This document shows positions 41,807 to 50,318 of a DNA stretch of 64,000 bases, one piece after another. Below the pieces are notes generated by a model. That model saw only the letters and a list, made by a program, of their open reading frames with translations, was not told the origin of the DNA and did no database searches. Location of the stretch: contig JANLSK010000056.1 in NCBI GenBank assembly GCA_031362415.1, positions 1 to 64,000 of the forward strand. Direction: 5' to 3'. The stretch is from VFJJ01 sp031362415. GTDB taxonomy: Bacteria > Actinomycetota > Acidimicrobiia > IMCC26256 > VFJJ01. A program made the position numbers and the translations under genes. Every line of letters starts with the position of its first letter. Positions within the stretch are counted from its first letter, which is position 1.

Positions 41807-42715
41807 ATGGCTGAAGTTCCCGAACATCTCCTCCAACGCAGTCGAGAGCGCCGCAAGGCGCTTGGCCTCGACGTCCCCGGTGACGAGGGCGGCGTGGCTC
41901 CGCCCGAACCGGATCCGAGCGCCGAGGCCCTGGCGACTGAGGCCCCGGCGGCAGGTGCTGTCGCGTCGGCGGCGTCCGACGTGACCCCGGTGGCAGCCTC
42001 CTCGGAGTCGGAGGCCGTGGCGGCTGCCGCGCCGGCAGCCGCGTCAGCAGCACCGGCCGAGGGCGCGAGCAAGATCCCGGCGCACCTGCTGGAGCGGTCG
42101 AAGAAGCGGAAGGTTGGTGCCACGGCGGGCGCGTCCGCAGGCGGCGGTGGCAGCGCGGTGGCCACGGCTGCGGCGGCCACGGCGGTGGCGGCTCCGCCGG
42201 CCACGGCCACGGGCCCCGGCGGGCACACCCAGCGCCTGCTCACGGTGGTCAAGGCCGGCTCGATCCAACAGACCAAAGCCGACCCGGTCGACAAGGTTCA
42301 CGTTTGGCCGCACCTGCTGGTCATGGAGTTCACCGCCATGTTGTTGCTCATGGCGTTGCTCACGGTGTTCTCGGCCATCGTGCGCGCACCCCTCCTGGAG
42401 CTCGCCGACTTCAACCGCACTCCCAACCCGTCCAAGGCCCCCTGGTACTTCCTCGGTCTCCAAGAGCTCCTCACCATGTTCCACCCCATGGTGGCCGGCG
42501 TCACCATTCCAGGTGTGGCTCTGGGGTTGCTCGGCGTGGCCCCGTTCATCGACAAGACCACGTCGAACAAGCCGTCCGATCGCAAGTTCGCCATCTGCAT
42601 CTTCACCCTCTTCATGATGTTCTGGGCCATTCTCGTGATCATCGGCTCGTTCTTCCGCGGCGAAGGCTTCAACTTCGTGTTCCCGTGGGAGTCGGGACTG
42701 TTCTTCGACCTGTGA
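41807..42715 (+). CDS. Subunit IV-type C-terminal half of cytochrome b with Ala-rich extension
   Basis: A 302-residue protein. The C-terminal about 150 residues hold three helices (LLVMEFTAMLLLMALLTVF; the APWYFLGLQELL quinol-site region in place of PEWY; FAICIFTLFMMFWAILVII). The N-terminal about 150 residues are Ala/Pro/Glu-rich and contain two copies of a basic helix motif, VPEHLLQRSRERRKALG at 4-20 and IPAHLLERSKKRKVG at about 89-103. These could bind another subunit or lipid surface. It completes the split cytochrome b. A GGGAG site precedes the ATG. Confidence 0.9.
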   Translation: MAEVPEHLLQRSRERRKALGLDVPGDEGGVAPPEPDPSAEALATEAPAAGAVASAASDVTPVAASSESEAVAAAAPAAASAAPAEGASKIPAHLLERSKKRKVGATAGASAGGGGSAVATAAAATAVAAPPATATGPGGHTQRLLTVVKAGSIQQTKADPVDKVHVWPHLLVMEFTAMLLLMALLTVFSAIVRAPLLELADFNRTPNPSKAPWYFLGLQELLTMFHPMVAGVTIPGVALGLLGVAPFIDKTTSNKPSDRKFAICIFTLFMMFWAILVIIGSFFRGEGFNFVFPWESGLFFDL

Positions 42716-42851
42716 TGCCCGCACCCGTGACGCCTGAGACGACTGTGACGCCCCTGTGACACCCGTGACGACTGTGATGCCTGAGACGACTGTGAGAGCC
42801 GTTGCACTGTCGTGCACCGCTGCACGCAGCGCACGGCACAGAGGAGCCTGA
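42715..42851 (+). repeat. Direct repeats forming two coupled mini-ORFs before the Rieske gene
   Basis: GCCTGAGACGACTGTGA occurs at 42732-42748 and 42779-42795 inside a GTGACG-rich stretch. Two short frames use it: ATG 42715 (overlapping the upstream stop as TGATG) to TGA 42759, 14 codons, and ATG 42777 to TGA 42851, 24 codons, which ends 1 nt before the Rieske ATG. Both encode PETTV. They may carry ribosomes across the gap, or be a decayed repeat. Confidence 0.4.
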
Positions 42852-42852
42852 G

Positions 42853-43719
42853 ATGGAAGCTGCCGACGTCCTGCTCATCGCCATCCCCGTGGTGATCATC
42901 CTCGCCGCCGTGGTGCTCATCGCCACGAGCCGTCGCCGTGACACCGGTGCCACCCTGCACGCCGAGGCCCGCCGTCGCGACCGTCGTAAGCCGGCCTACG
43001 CGCCCGGAACGATGAGCGAGTCCGACGTGACCGCGGCTGCTCGCGACCGTTCCGACGCTTCGCGAGAGCTCGTCTCCGCCGCCGCCGGCACCGTGGCCAC
43101 CCGAGGTACGGCTCTGGCCCGGCGCGACCCCGACGAGGTCGCGGTGAGCCGGCGTCAGTTCTTCAACCGGGGCATCGTGGGCATGATGGGCCTCGGCCTG
43201 GGCGGCTTCGGCGCCGCCTCGGTGGCGTTTCTCTGGCCGGGTCTTTCGGTGGGAGGATTCGGTTCGCAGGTGAAGACGCCGCTGTCGCTCGACGACATCA
43301 AGGCCGAGATCCTCGGCAAGCGGGCGCCGTTCTATGTGCCTGAGGCCCGCTCCTACCTTGTGATCTACCCCCAGGACGCCGAGACCATCGAAGCGGCCCG
43401 GGCCGTCTACAAGCCCCGGATCGTCGAGAGCATGGAGCAGCTCGGCATCGCCGCGCTGTACCAGAAGTGCGTCCACCTGGGCTGTCGGGTGCCGTGGTGC
43501 GCGTCGTCGCAGTGGTTCGAATGCCCGTGCCACGGCTCGAAGTACAACAAGGTCGGTGAAAAGCGCGGCGGACCGGCGCCTCGCGGACTCGACCACTGGC
43601 CCGTCGAGCTCAACGACGACGGCACGGTCACCATCGACACCGGCGGCGCGGTGTTCATTGGTCCGGTGATCGGCACCGACACCATCGCCCAGCAAGCCGA
43701 GGGTCCGCCGTGCGTGTGA
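42853..43719 (+). CDS. Rieske [2Fe-2S] subunit of the cytochrome bc/b6f-like complex
   Basis: A 288-residue protein. One helix lies at 5-24; after a basic loop comes a twin-arginine motif (SRRQFFNRG, Arg100-Arg101) and a second helix (107-128). The Rieske domain has Cys206-x-His208 and Cys224-x2-His227 (CVHLGC and CPCHGS) as cluster ligands with Cys211 and Cys226 for the disulfide. Usual actinobacterial QcrA has three helices. It passes electrons from quinol to the cytochrome c subunit. GAGGAG lies 6 nt before the ATG. Confidence 0.94.
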   Translation: MEAADVLLIAIPVVIILAAVVLIATSRRRDTGATLHAEARRRDRRKPAYAPGTMSESDVTAAARDRSDASRELVSAAAGTVATRGTALARRDPDEVAVSRRQFFNRGIVGMMGLGLGGFGAASVAFLWPGLSVGGFGSQVKTPLSLDDIKAEILGKRAPFYVPEARSYLVIYPQDAETIEAARAVYKPRIVESMEQLGIAALYQKCVHLGCRVPWCASSQWFECPCHGSKYNKVGEKRGGPAPRGLDHWPVELNDDGTVTIDTGGAVFIGPVIGTDTIAQQAEGPPCV

Positions 43720-43759
43720 ACCCCGTAGCCCGTCGCCAACCCGTCACCCCGAGGCCACC

Positions 43760-44812
43760 GTGCTCAAGACCACGCTGATCGTCCTCAACATCGTCGTCGT
43801 CGTCGGCCTCATCGGCGTGATCGTCGGCGCGTCGGTGGCCAAGTCCAAGCGCACCACCACCCCGGCCAACCTGGCGCCGCACTACGCCGACGACGTGCTC
43901 GAGAATCAGCACCTCTCGCGGGTGCTGGGCTGGGCGCTGCTGATGGTGGCCATCGTGGCCATTGCGCTGCCCGCCTACTGGTTGCTGATCCCCGAGATCC
44001 AGTCGCGCCACAGCGACGCCTTCGGCGAGCGGGCCGTGGCCCAGGGCGCAGCGGCGTTCCAGTCGACTGAGATCGACCCCCTGGCCTTGGGCTGCGCCGA
44101 CTGCCACGGCGCCAAAGGCGAGGGCGGGGCGGCCACGTACGTGTACGACGATCCGATCACCGACCGCAAGTACAGCTTGGCCTGGCAGGCGCCGCCGCTC
44201 GACACCGTGATGCTGCGCTTTCCCCGTGAGCAGGTGGCCAACCTCATCATCTACGGCCGCCCGGGATCGCCCATGCCCGCCTGGGGAATCGAAGGCGGAG
44301 GGCCGGTCAACACCCAGGGCGTCGAAGACCTGCTGGCGTTCATCGACTCGATCCAGATCACGCCGGCCGCGGCCCAGGCCCGGGCTCTCGAACAGCTCGA
44401 GACGGCCCGGAAGGCCAACCCCGATGCCAGCGACGGCGAGCTGTTGTTCAACCTCAACTGCGCGCGCTGCCACACCCAGGGCTGGTCGATTGCGGCGGCG
44501 TACGCCAGCGCGAGTCAGCCCGACGGTCAAGGGGGTGCCGGCCAGCCCTTGCCCATGATTCCCGGGGGCGGGGCCTACGGTCCGTCCCTGCTCGACGGTC
44601 GGGTCGTGCGCCAGTTCCCTGCTGTCGAAGACCACGTGAGCTTCATCGAGAGCGGTTCGGAGTTCCAGGTGGGTTACGGCGTGCGGGGCATCGGCTCGGG
44701 CGGCATGCCCGGGTATGCCGATCTGCTCACCGAGGAGCAGATCGCCGCCATCGTCGAGTACGAGCGCACGTTGACCACACCGGCCGACGCCTCCGCGGAG
44801 GCCGGCGCATGA
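43760..44812 (+). CDS. Membrane-anchored diheme cytochrome c
   Basis: A 350-residue protein with two N-terminal helices (4-24 and 56-77) and two haem c domains: Cys112-Ala-Asp-Cys-His116 with likely Met in GSPMPAWG, and Cys234-Ala-Arg-Cys-His238 with GGMPGYAD. It probably accepts electrons from the Rieske protein and hands them to a terminal oxidase, taking the role that QcrC plays in other actinobacteria. The start is a GTG. Confidence 0.92.
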   Translation: MLKTTLIVLNIVVVVGLIGVIVGASVAKSKRTTTPANLAPHYADDVLENQHLSRVLGWALLMVAIVAIALPAYWLLIPEIQSRHSDAFGERAVAQGAAAFQSTEIDPLALGCADCHGAKGEGGAATYVYDDPITDRKYSLAWQAPPLDTVMLRFPREQVANLIIYGRPGSPMPAWGIEGGGPVNTQGVEDLLAFIDSIQITPAAAQARALEQLETARKANPDASDGELLFNLNCARCHTQGWSIAAAYASASQPDGQGGAGQPLPMIPGGGAYGPSLLDGRVVRQFPAVEDHVSFIESGSEFQVGYGVRGIGSGGMPGYADLLTEEQIAAIVEYERTLTTPADASAEAGA

Positions 44813-44891
44813 CCTCCACCGCCAGGGTCCGAGACCACCACATCTCCTGTATACCCAGCTACCTCAGCAACCTCAGCCGGACGGTGATCCT

Positions 44892-45698
44892 GTGAGCATC
44901 TCCGCGATCTTGGCCCAAGCCCACGGCGGCGGGGGCGACGGCTTGTGGGACCCCAAGATCAAGGGGTACCTCACCGTCATCATGGCGGTCGGGCTGTTCT
45001 GCGGCTCGGTGTACCTCCTCATGTGGACCAACATGGGCTCGTCGCAGGCCTTCCTCATTGCCTCCTCGGCCATCTTCGGCATCATGATGATCCTCTCGAG
45101 CCTGTGGGTCACCGGCCAGTTCCACCAGGCGTACAAGGGGCGGCAGCCTTCCTGGAAGCTCGAGGAGATCCTCCCTGCCGGAGCGGCCTACGCCGACTCG
45201 AGCGTGGGCCAGATCGCCAACCTCGACCCCGTGGCATCGAAGGCCACCGCCCTCGACGCCGGCCAGATCCGGCCCGACCTCGAGTCGATCATCGCCGGCG
45301 ACGACGCCGACGAGGCCGTCAAGCTCTTCACCAAGGTCGAGGACTTCGAGGTCGTCACCACCTACAAGGTGGGCGGCGAGCGCAAGATGCCCATCTGGTG
45401 GTCGAACAAGCCGGCGTTCGCCGCCATCGAGGTGTGCACCCACACCGTGAAGGCGCCCGACTTCGACGTCGTCAACGACGTGTTCCGGCCCGAGTGCGAT
45501 CCCACGATCCCCAACCAGGTCGTGATCCTCTATCGTGACCTCGGCTCCGATCGCCTCTGGTCGGGGATGGTGTTCTTCGCCTCCAGCCTCATGTTCGGCG
45601 GAACCCTGTACCTGCTCTACGTCCTCGAGATCCGCCAGCGTCAGCAGAAGGCGGCCCTGGTGCTCGCCTCCTCCGACGCCGCGCCCGCCAAGGTCTAG
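44892..45698 (+). CDS. Membrane protein of the cytochrome operon, unknown family
   Basis: A 268-residue protein with two N-terminal helices (about 24-45 and 52-75), a hydrophilic domain of about 140 residues containing two Cys (VCTHTVKAP and PECDPTIPN), and a C-terminal helix (about 225-245; MVFFASSLMFGGTLYLLYVL). The N-terminus has His and Gly (AQAHGGGGDG). I know no family for it. Position after the diheme cytochrome and 9 nt before another membrane gene suggests a complex subunit or assembly factor. Confidence 0.75.
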   Translation: MSISAILAQAHGGGGDGLWDPKIKGYLTVIMAVGLFCGSVYLLMWTNMGSSQAFLIASSAIFGIMMILSSLWVTGQFHQAYKGRQPSWKLEEILPAGAAYADSSVGQIANLDPVASKATALDAGQIRPDLESIIAGDDADEAVKLFTKVEDFEVVTTYKVGGERKMPIWWSNKPAFAAIEVCTHTVKAPDFDVVNDVFRPECDPTIPNQVVILYRDLGSDRLWSGMVFFASSLMFGGTLYLLYVLEIRQRQQKAALVLASSDAAPAKV

Positions 45699-45707
45699 GA
45701 GATCCCG

Positions 45708-45944
45708 ATGCGCAGCCGCTTCCGCTCGCTCCTGGCCCTCGTCGTGCTCGTGATGGCGTTCGTGGTCTCGTTCGCCTCGCCGGCCATGGCGGAGACCAAG
45801 CCCCAGCTCATCGACGGCTCCGAAGACGGCGCACTGGCCTTCGTGGCCTTCGCCGCCATGTGCATGGTCTTCATAGGCCTGCTCTTCGCAGTCGACAAGG
45901 TCCGCCAGCGGGCCGAGGACGAGCGCGACAAGAAGGACGCCTAA
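45708..45944 (+). CDS. Small membrane protein, 78 aa
   Basis: A 78-residue protein with a signal-like first helix (LLALVVLVMAFVVSFASPAMA) and a second helix (FVAFAAMCMVFIGLLFAVD), ending in a charged tail (RQRAEDERDKKD). AGGAG lies 6 nt before the ATG and the upstream gene stops 9 nt before, so it belongs to the same operon. A small stabilising subunit is plausible. It converges on hemL, 26 nt away. Confidence 0.75.
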   Translation: MRSRFRSLLALVVLVMAFVVSFASPAMAETKPQLIDGSEDGALAFVAFAAMCMVFIGLLFAVDKVRQRAEDERDKKDA

Positions 45945-45970
45945 GCCGTCGGCGTTCCCGCCGCAACGGC

Positions 45971-47251
45971 CTACAGGCTGTCGGCCACCTCGGTGGCGGC
46001 GGCCAGCGTGAGGTCGATGTCGGCGTCGGTGTGGGCCAGGCTCACGAACAGGGTCTCGAAGGCACTCGGCGCGAAGTACACGCCTCGATCGAGCATCCCG
46101 TGGAAGAACCGGCCGTAGCGCTCGGCGTCGGCGCCTTGGGCCTGGCCGTAGTCGGCCACCGGTGCGTCGGCGAAGAACAGCCCGGTGAGCGTGGTGACCC
46201 GGGGCACCTGCACCGCCAGCCCGGCCGCGGTGAGCGCGCTCCTCAGACCATCGGCGAACCGGCGCGCCGACGCCTCGAGGCGGGTGTAGGACGCGTCGTC
46301 GAGCTCGGCCAGCACGGCCAGGCCCGCGGCCGTCGCCAACGGATTCCCCGACAGCGTGCCCGCCTGGTACACGGGGCCCTGCGGAGCAAGACAGCCCATC
46401 ACGTCGGCGCGGCCGCCGAACGCGGCCAGCGGGAGCCCGCCGCCCGCCACCTTGCCGAAGCACGACAGGTCGGGCGCAACGGCGAACAGGCCCTGGGCCC
46501 CGCCGAGCGCGACGCGAAACCCCGTGATCACCTCGTCGAAGATCAACAGCGTCCCGGTGCTGGTGCACAGCTCACGCAGATGGGCGAGGAACCCGTCGGC
46601 CGCAGGCACCAGGCCCATGTTCCCGGGCACCGGCTCCACGATCAACGCTGCGATCCTCGTGCCGTGAGCCGCCCACACGGCGTCGACGGCCGCCACGTCG
46701 TTCCACGGCACCACCAGCGTGTCGCCCACCGCGGCTGCCGGCACTCCGGCCGTCGACGGGAGACCGAAGGTGGCGATCCCCGAGCCCGCTGCGGCCAGGA
46801 GGGCGTCGGCGTGGCCGTGGTAGCAGCCGGCGAACTTCACGATGGCGTCTCGCCCGGTGAAGCCCCGGGCCAGTCGCAGCGCCGACATGGTGGCTTCGGT
46901 GCCTGACGACACCAGCCGCACCCGTTCCATCGACGACACCCGCTCGGCGATGGCCTCGGCGAGCATCACCTCGCGCTCGGTCGGGGCGCCGAACGACGTG
47001 CCGTCGACGGCGGCACGGGTCACGGCCTCCACCACGGCCGGATGGGCGTGGCCCAGGATCGACGCGCCCCACGACTGCACGTAGTCGACGAGCCGGCGCC
47101 CGTCGGCCGTCTCCAGGTACGCCCCGGAACCCCTGGCCACGAAGAACGGCTCACCGCCGACGCCACCGAAGGCCCGCACGGGCGAGTTCACGCCGCCGGG
47201 GATGATGCGCTGGGCGCGTTCGAACAACTCGTGCGACCGGGGATCGGTCAT
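45971..47251 (-). CDS. hemL: Glutamate-1-semialdehyde 2,1-aminomutase
   Basis: A 426-residue PLP enzyme that makes 5-aminolevulinate from glutamate-1-semialdehyde. Lys267 (CFGKVAGGGLPLAA) is the PLP Lys; PGGVNSPVRAF, SSGTEATMSALRLARG, CYHGHAD and IFDEVITGFR are all standard. Length is normal. It is the last gene of the rex-hemACDBL run and starts 38 nt after hemB. Confidence 0.97.
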   Translation of the reverse strand: MTDPRSHELFERAQRIIPGGVNSPVRAFGGVGGEPFFVARGSGAYLETADGRRLVDYVQSWGASILGHAHPAVVEAVTRAAVDGTSFGAPTEREVMLAEAIAERVSSMERVRLVSSGTEATMSALRLARGFTGRDAIVKFAGCYHGHADALLAAAGSGIATFGLPSTAGVPAAAVGDTLVVPWNDVAAVDAVWAAHGTRIAALIVEPVPGNMGLVPAADGFLAHLRELCTSTGTLLIFDEVITGFRVALGGAQGLFAVAPDLSCFGKVAGGGLPLAAFGGRADVMGCLAPQGPVYQAGTLSGNPLATAAGLAVLAELDDASYTRLEASARRFADGLRSALTAAGLAVQVPRVTTLTGLFFADAPVADYGQAQGADAERYGRFFHGMLDRGVYFAPSAFETLFVSLAHTDADIDLTLAAATEVADSL

Positions 47252-47288
47252 CGGGTCAGGTCCATGGCGGTCTCGGTGGATTCGGTGG

Positions 47289-48269
47289 TCATCCGTTGAG
47301 CTCCTCGGCGATCTCGCGGGCCAGGTAGGTGAGGATGATGTCGGCGCCGGCCCGCTTGATGGAGACCAGGTGCTCCCAGGCAACCTGGTGCCCGTCGATC
47401 CAGCCGTTGGCGGCCGCCGCCTTGAGCATCGAGTACTCGCCGCTCACGTGGTAGGCGGCCAGGGGGACGTTGACGACCGAGCGCACCTCGGCGATGACGT
47501 CGAGATACGACAGGGCCGGCTTGACCATCACCATGTCGGCGCCCTCGTCGATGTCGAGCAGCACCTCGTCGATGGCTTCGCGGGCGTTGGCGGGGTCCAT
47601 CTGGTAGCCCCGGCGATCGCCGAATTGCGGGGCGCACTCGCCGGCGTCGCGGAACGGGCCGTACTCGGCCGAGGCGTACTTGACCGCGTACGACAGCACG
47701 AGGCGGTCGTCGAAGCCGGCATCGTCGAGCGCTCCCCGGATGGCGCCGACCATCCCGTCCATCATGCCCGAGGGGGCGATGACGTCGGCCCCGGCGGTGG
47801 CCTGGGCCACACAGATCGAGCGGAGGCGGTCGAGGGTGGCGTCGTTGTCGACCTCGCCGGCGGCGGTGAGGATGCCACAGTGCCCGTGGTCGGTGTACTC
47901 GTCGAGGCAGGTGTCGACCATGAGCACGAGCGAGTCGCCCACCTCGTCGCGCAGGTTCCGCAGCGCCACCTGCACGACCCCGACACCATCGACGGCCGCC
48001 GAACCCCGCCCGTCCTTGGCCGCGGGGATACCGAAGAGGATGACGGCCGGCACCCCGAGATCGCACAGGGCTCGCACCTCCTTGCGGAGGCTCTCCTGGG
48101 TGTGCTGCACCACCCCGGGCATCGAGAGGATGGGCTCGGGCCCGGTGAGGCCCTCCTTCACGAAGAGGGGAGCGACGAGATCGTCGACCCTCACCGAGTG
48201 CTCGGCGACGAGGCGGCGCAACGCCGGGGTGCGCCGGAGCCGGCGGAGACGGCGGGTGGGGAAGGTCAT
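47289..48269 (-). CDS. hemB: Delta-aminolevulinic acid dehydratase (porphobilinogen synthase)
   Basis: A 326-residue enzyme joining two aminolevulinates into porphobilinogen. The catalytic Lys pair lies in SYAVKYASAEYGPFRD and DMVMVKPALSYLD. The metal loop DTCLDEYTDHGHCG has two Cys and suits a zinc- or mixed-type site. It starts 4 nt after the hemD stop, so the genes are tightly linked. Confidence 0.97.
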   Translation of the reverse strand: MTFPTRRLRRLRRTPALRRLVAEHSVRVDDLVAPLFVKEGLTGPEPILSMPGVVQHTQESLRKEVRALCDLGVPAVILFGIPAAKDGRGSAAVDGVGVVQVALRNLRDEVGDSLVLMVDTCLDEYTDHGHCGILTAAGEVDNDATLDRLRSICVAQATAGADVIAPSGMMDGMVGAIRGALDDAGFDDRLVLSYAVKYASAEYGPFRDAGECAPQFGDRRGYQMDPANAREAIDEVLLDIDEGADMVMVKPALSYLDVIAEVRSVVNVPLAAYHVSGEYSMLKAAAANGWIDGHQVAWEHLVSIKRAGADIILTYLAREIAEELNG

Positions 48270-48273
48270 GGCG

Positions 48274-49416
48274 TCATCGTAACGGCCGGGCCCTCGGACC
48301 CAGGAGGCCGACCGCGGCGGCGACGACCCCGGGAATCGTGTGCGGATCGGCCTCCACGGCCACGGTGAGGCCGGCGTGGCGGGCCGCGGTCGAGGTGATC
48401 GGCCCGATCGTCACGATCGGCGGGTGCGGACTCGGGAGGGAGCCGCCCAGGGCCGTCGCGACCACCTGGCACCAGCCAGTGACCGTGGAGGCCGAGGTGA
48501 ACGTGACGGCGTCGACGGCACCGGTGCTCGACAACGCCTCGACGGCCTCGGGCGACGGTCGCGCGGCGGTGGTCTGATACACGGGCAGCACCTCCACCGA
48601 GTAGCCCAGGCGGGCCAGACCCTCGGGCAGCACGTCGCGAGCCACGAGCGCCCGAGCGATGAGCACCCTCGGTGCGCCCGGGTCGGCGGTGTCGCCTGGG
48701 CCGGCGGTGTCGGCGGTGTCGGCGGGGTCAGTAGGGTCCTCGGGGCCGCCGGCACCCGTGGGGCCCGTGGGGCCCGTGGGGCCAGGGGTGCCGGCGGACT
48801 GAGCAGGAGGGAAGGCCGCCAGCAGGGCCTCGGCCACGAACCGCTCGGGGACCAGATCGGCGCCGACACCGTGCCGGGCGAGCGCCCTCGCGGTTCCCGG
48901 ACCGATGACGGCGATCCGGCAGCCGGCGAGAGCCCGGGCATCGCGGCCTTGGCCCTCGAGCCCGATCGAGAAGAACCGCTCGACGCCGTTGGGCGAGGTG
49001 AAGATGATCCAGGCGTACTCGGCCAGGTCGGCCGGGACGACGAAGTCGATGTCCGAGACGACGATCGTGGGAACCACCAGCGTCGAGGCGCCCAGCCCGG
49101 TCAGCGCCCTCACCAGCTCCGACGCCTGATCGCTCGACCGTGTCACGGCGATCACGCGCCCGTACAGCGGCCAGCGGCCCAACAGCGCGTCGTCGACCAG
49201 GAGACCGTGGGAATCGTCGGTGGTGTCCGGGGTGCCAGGGGTCCCAGGGGTCCCGGGGGTGCCGGCCCGTCCCGTGAGTTCCCGTCCCGCGTGTGCCCGC
49301 CGGACGACGACCGTCCGACCGAGATCGTGGAGCCGACGGGCGTGCACGGCCCAGGGCCCGGGTTGGCGGGGATCGCCCGGGGCCTCCACCTCGACCTTGA
49401 CGGGCGGCTCGGTCAC
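48274..49416 (-). CDS. hemD: Uroporphyrinogen-III synthase with N-terminal extension and low-complexity insert
   Basis: A 380-residue protein, about 110 longer than usual. The HemD core starts about residue 80 (PLYGRVIAVTRSSDQAS) with FTSPNGVERFF, GPGTARALARHG, later VTFTSASTVTG and TIGPITSTAARHAG. The first 75 residues include VHARRLHDLGRTVVVRRAHAG and a GTPGTPGTP repeat, perhaps the relic of a fused partner such as CobA. A second insert, GPTGPTGPT followed by Asp/Thr/Ala repeats (about 190-225), separates the two halves. GTG at 49416 overlaps the hemC stop as GTGA, which fixes the start. It closes the uroporphyrinogen ring. Confidence 0.88.
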   Translation of the reverse strand: MTEPPVKVEVEAPGDPRQPGPWAVHARRLHDLGRTVVVRRAHAGRELTGRAGTPGTPGTPGTPDTTDDSHGLLVDDALLGRWPLYGRVIAVTRSSDQASELVRALTGLGASTLVVPTIVVSDIDFVVPADLAEYAWIIFTSPNGVERFFSIGLEGQGRDARALAGCRIAVIGPGTARALARHGVGADLVPERFVAEALLAAFPPAQSAGTPGPTGPTGPTGAGGPEDPTDPADTADTAGPGDTADPGAPRVLIARALVARDVLPEGLARLGYSVEVLPVYQTTAARPSPEAVEALSSTGAVDAVTFTSASTVTGWCQVVATALGGSLPSPHPPIVTIGPITSTAARHAGLTVAVEADPHTIPGVVAAAVGLLGPRARPLR

Positions 49417-50318
49417 TGACCGGAGGCCGCCAGCGCCGCGTCGGCCTGCACGGTCGCGGCCACCGCCCGGCCCGCCTCGCTGGGCACGAGCGCTGCAGCG
49501 CGTCGGCGTACCACCCACGATCCGTCGTGCGCGGCCAGGAGCGCCTCGATCAGGACCCGGCCCGAGCCCGTGGGATCGAGCACGGCCAGGGCCCCGCACG
49601 GCAGATCGCACCCGCCCCCCAGTTCGGCGAGGAAGGCCCGCTCGGCGGTGACCGCGGCCCGGGCGTCGGGCCGGTCGATCGCGCTGCACCATTCCACGGT
49701 CTGCTCATCGTCGCGGCGGCATTCGACGGCGACAGCGCCCTGGCCCACCTGCGGGAGCATCACCGACGGCTCGAGCAACTCGGTGAGATGCTCACTCCAG
49801 CCCAGACGGATGAACGCCGCCGCGGCCACGACGACAGCGTCGAAGTCGGCGGCCCGGGCCAGGCGGGCGGCCATGTTTCCTCGCAGCTCGTGGAACACGA
49901 TGTCGGGCCTGATCGCGGCGAGCTGAGCGCGCCGGCGCACCGAACCCGTGGCGACCGTCCCACCATGAGGGATGTCGTCGAGGGTCGAGCCCACGAGGGC
50001 GTCCCTCACGTCCTCACGCTCGGGCACGGCGCCCAGCACCAGCCCCGGTGCCAGATGTGACGGCAGGTCCTTGGCTGAGTGCACGGCCACGTCGGCTCGG
50101 CCGTCGAGCAGGGCTTCCTCGACCTCCTTGGCGAACACACCGGTCCCGCCCAGAGCCGAGATCGGGACGTCGGTGCTGCGGTCGCCGACGGTCGAGACCA
50201 CGACCAGCTCGGTCTCGACGCCGCAGGTCTCGGTGAGCCGGCGGGCGACCAACCCGGCCTGCCACCGGGCCAACGGGCTCCCACGGGTGGCGATACGGAC
50301 CCTCGGCGGGATGCTCAC
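49413..50318 (-). CDS. hemC: Porphobilinogen deaminase (hydroxymethylbilane synthase)
   Basis: A 301-residue enzyme. RIATRGSPLARWQ, VHSAKDLPSHL, TGSVRRRAQL and the Cys237 (LGGGCDLPCGAL) that carries the dipyrromethane cofactor are present. A second Cys follows where many homologues have Ile/Val. The GTG at 50318 overlaps the hemA stop as GTGA, indicating translational coupling. Confidence 0.97.
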   Translation of the reverse strand: MSIPPRVRIATRGSPLARWQAGLVARRLTETCGVETELVVVSTVGDRSTDVPISALGGTGVFAKEVEEALLDGRADVAVHSAKDLPSHLAPGLVLGAVPEREDVRDALVGSTLDDIPHGGTVATGSVRRRAQLAAIRPDIVFHELRGNMAARLARAADFDAVVVAAAAFIRLGWSEHLTELLEPSVMLPQVGQGAVAVECRRDDEQTVEWCSAIDRPDARAAVTAERAFLAELGGGCDLPCGALAVLDPTGSGRVLIEALLAAHDGSWVVRRRAAALVPSEAGRAVAATVQADAALAASGQ

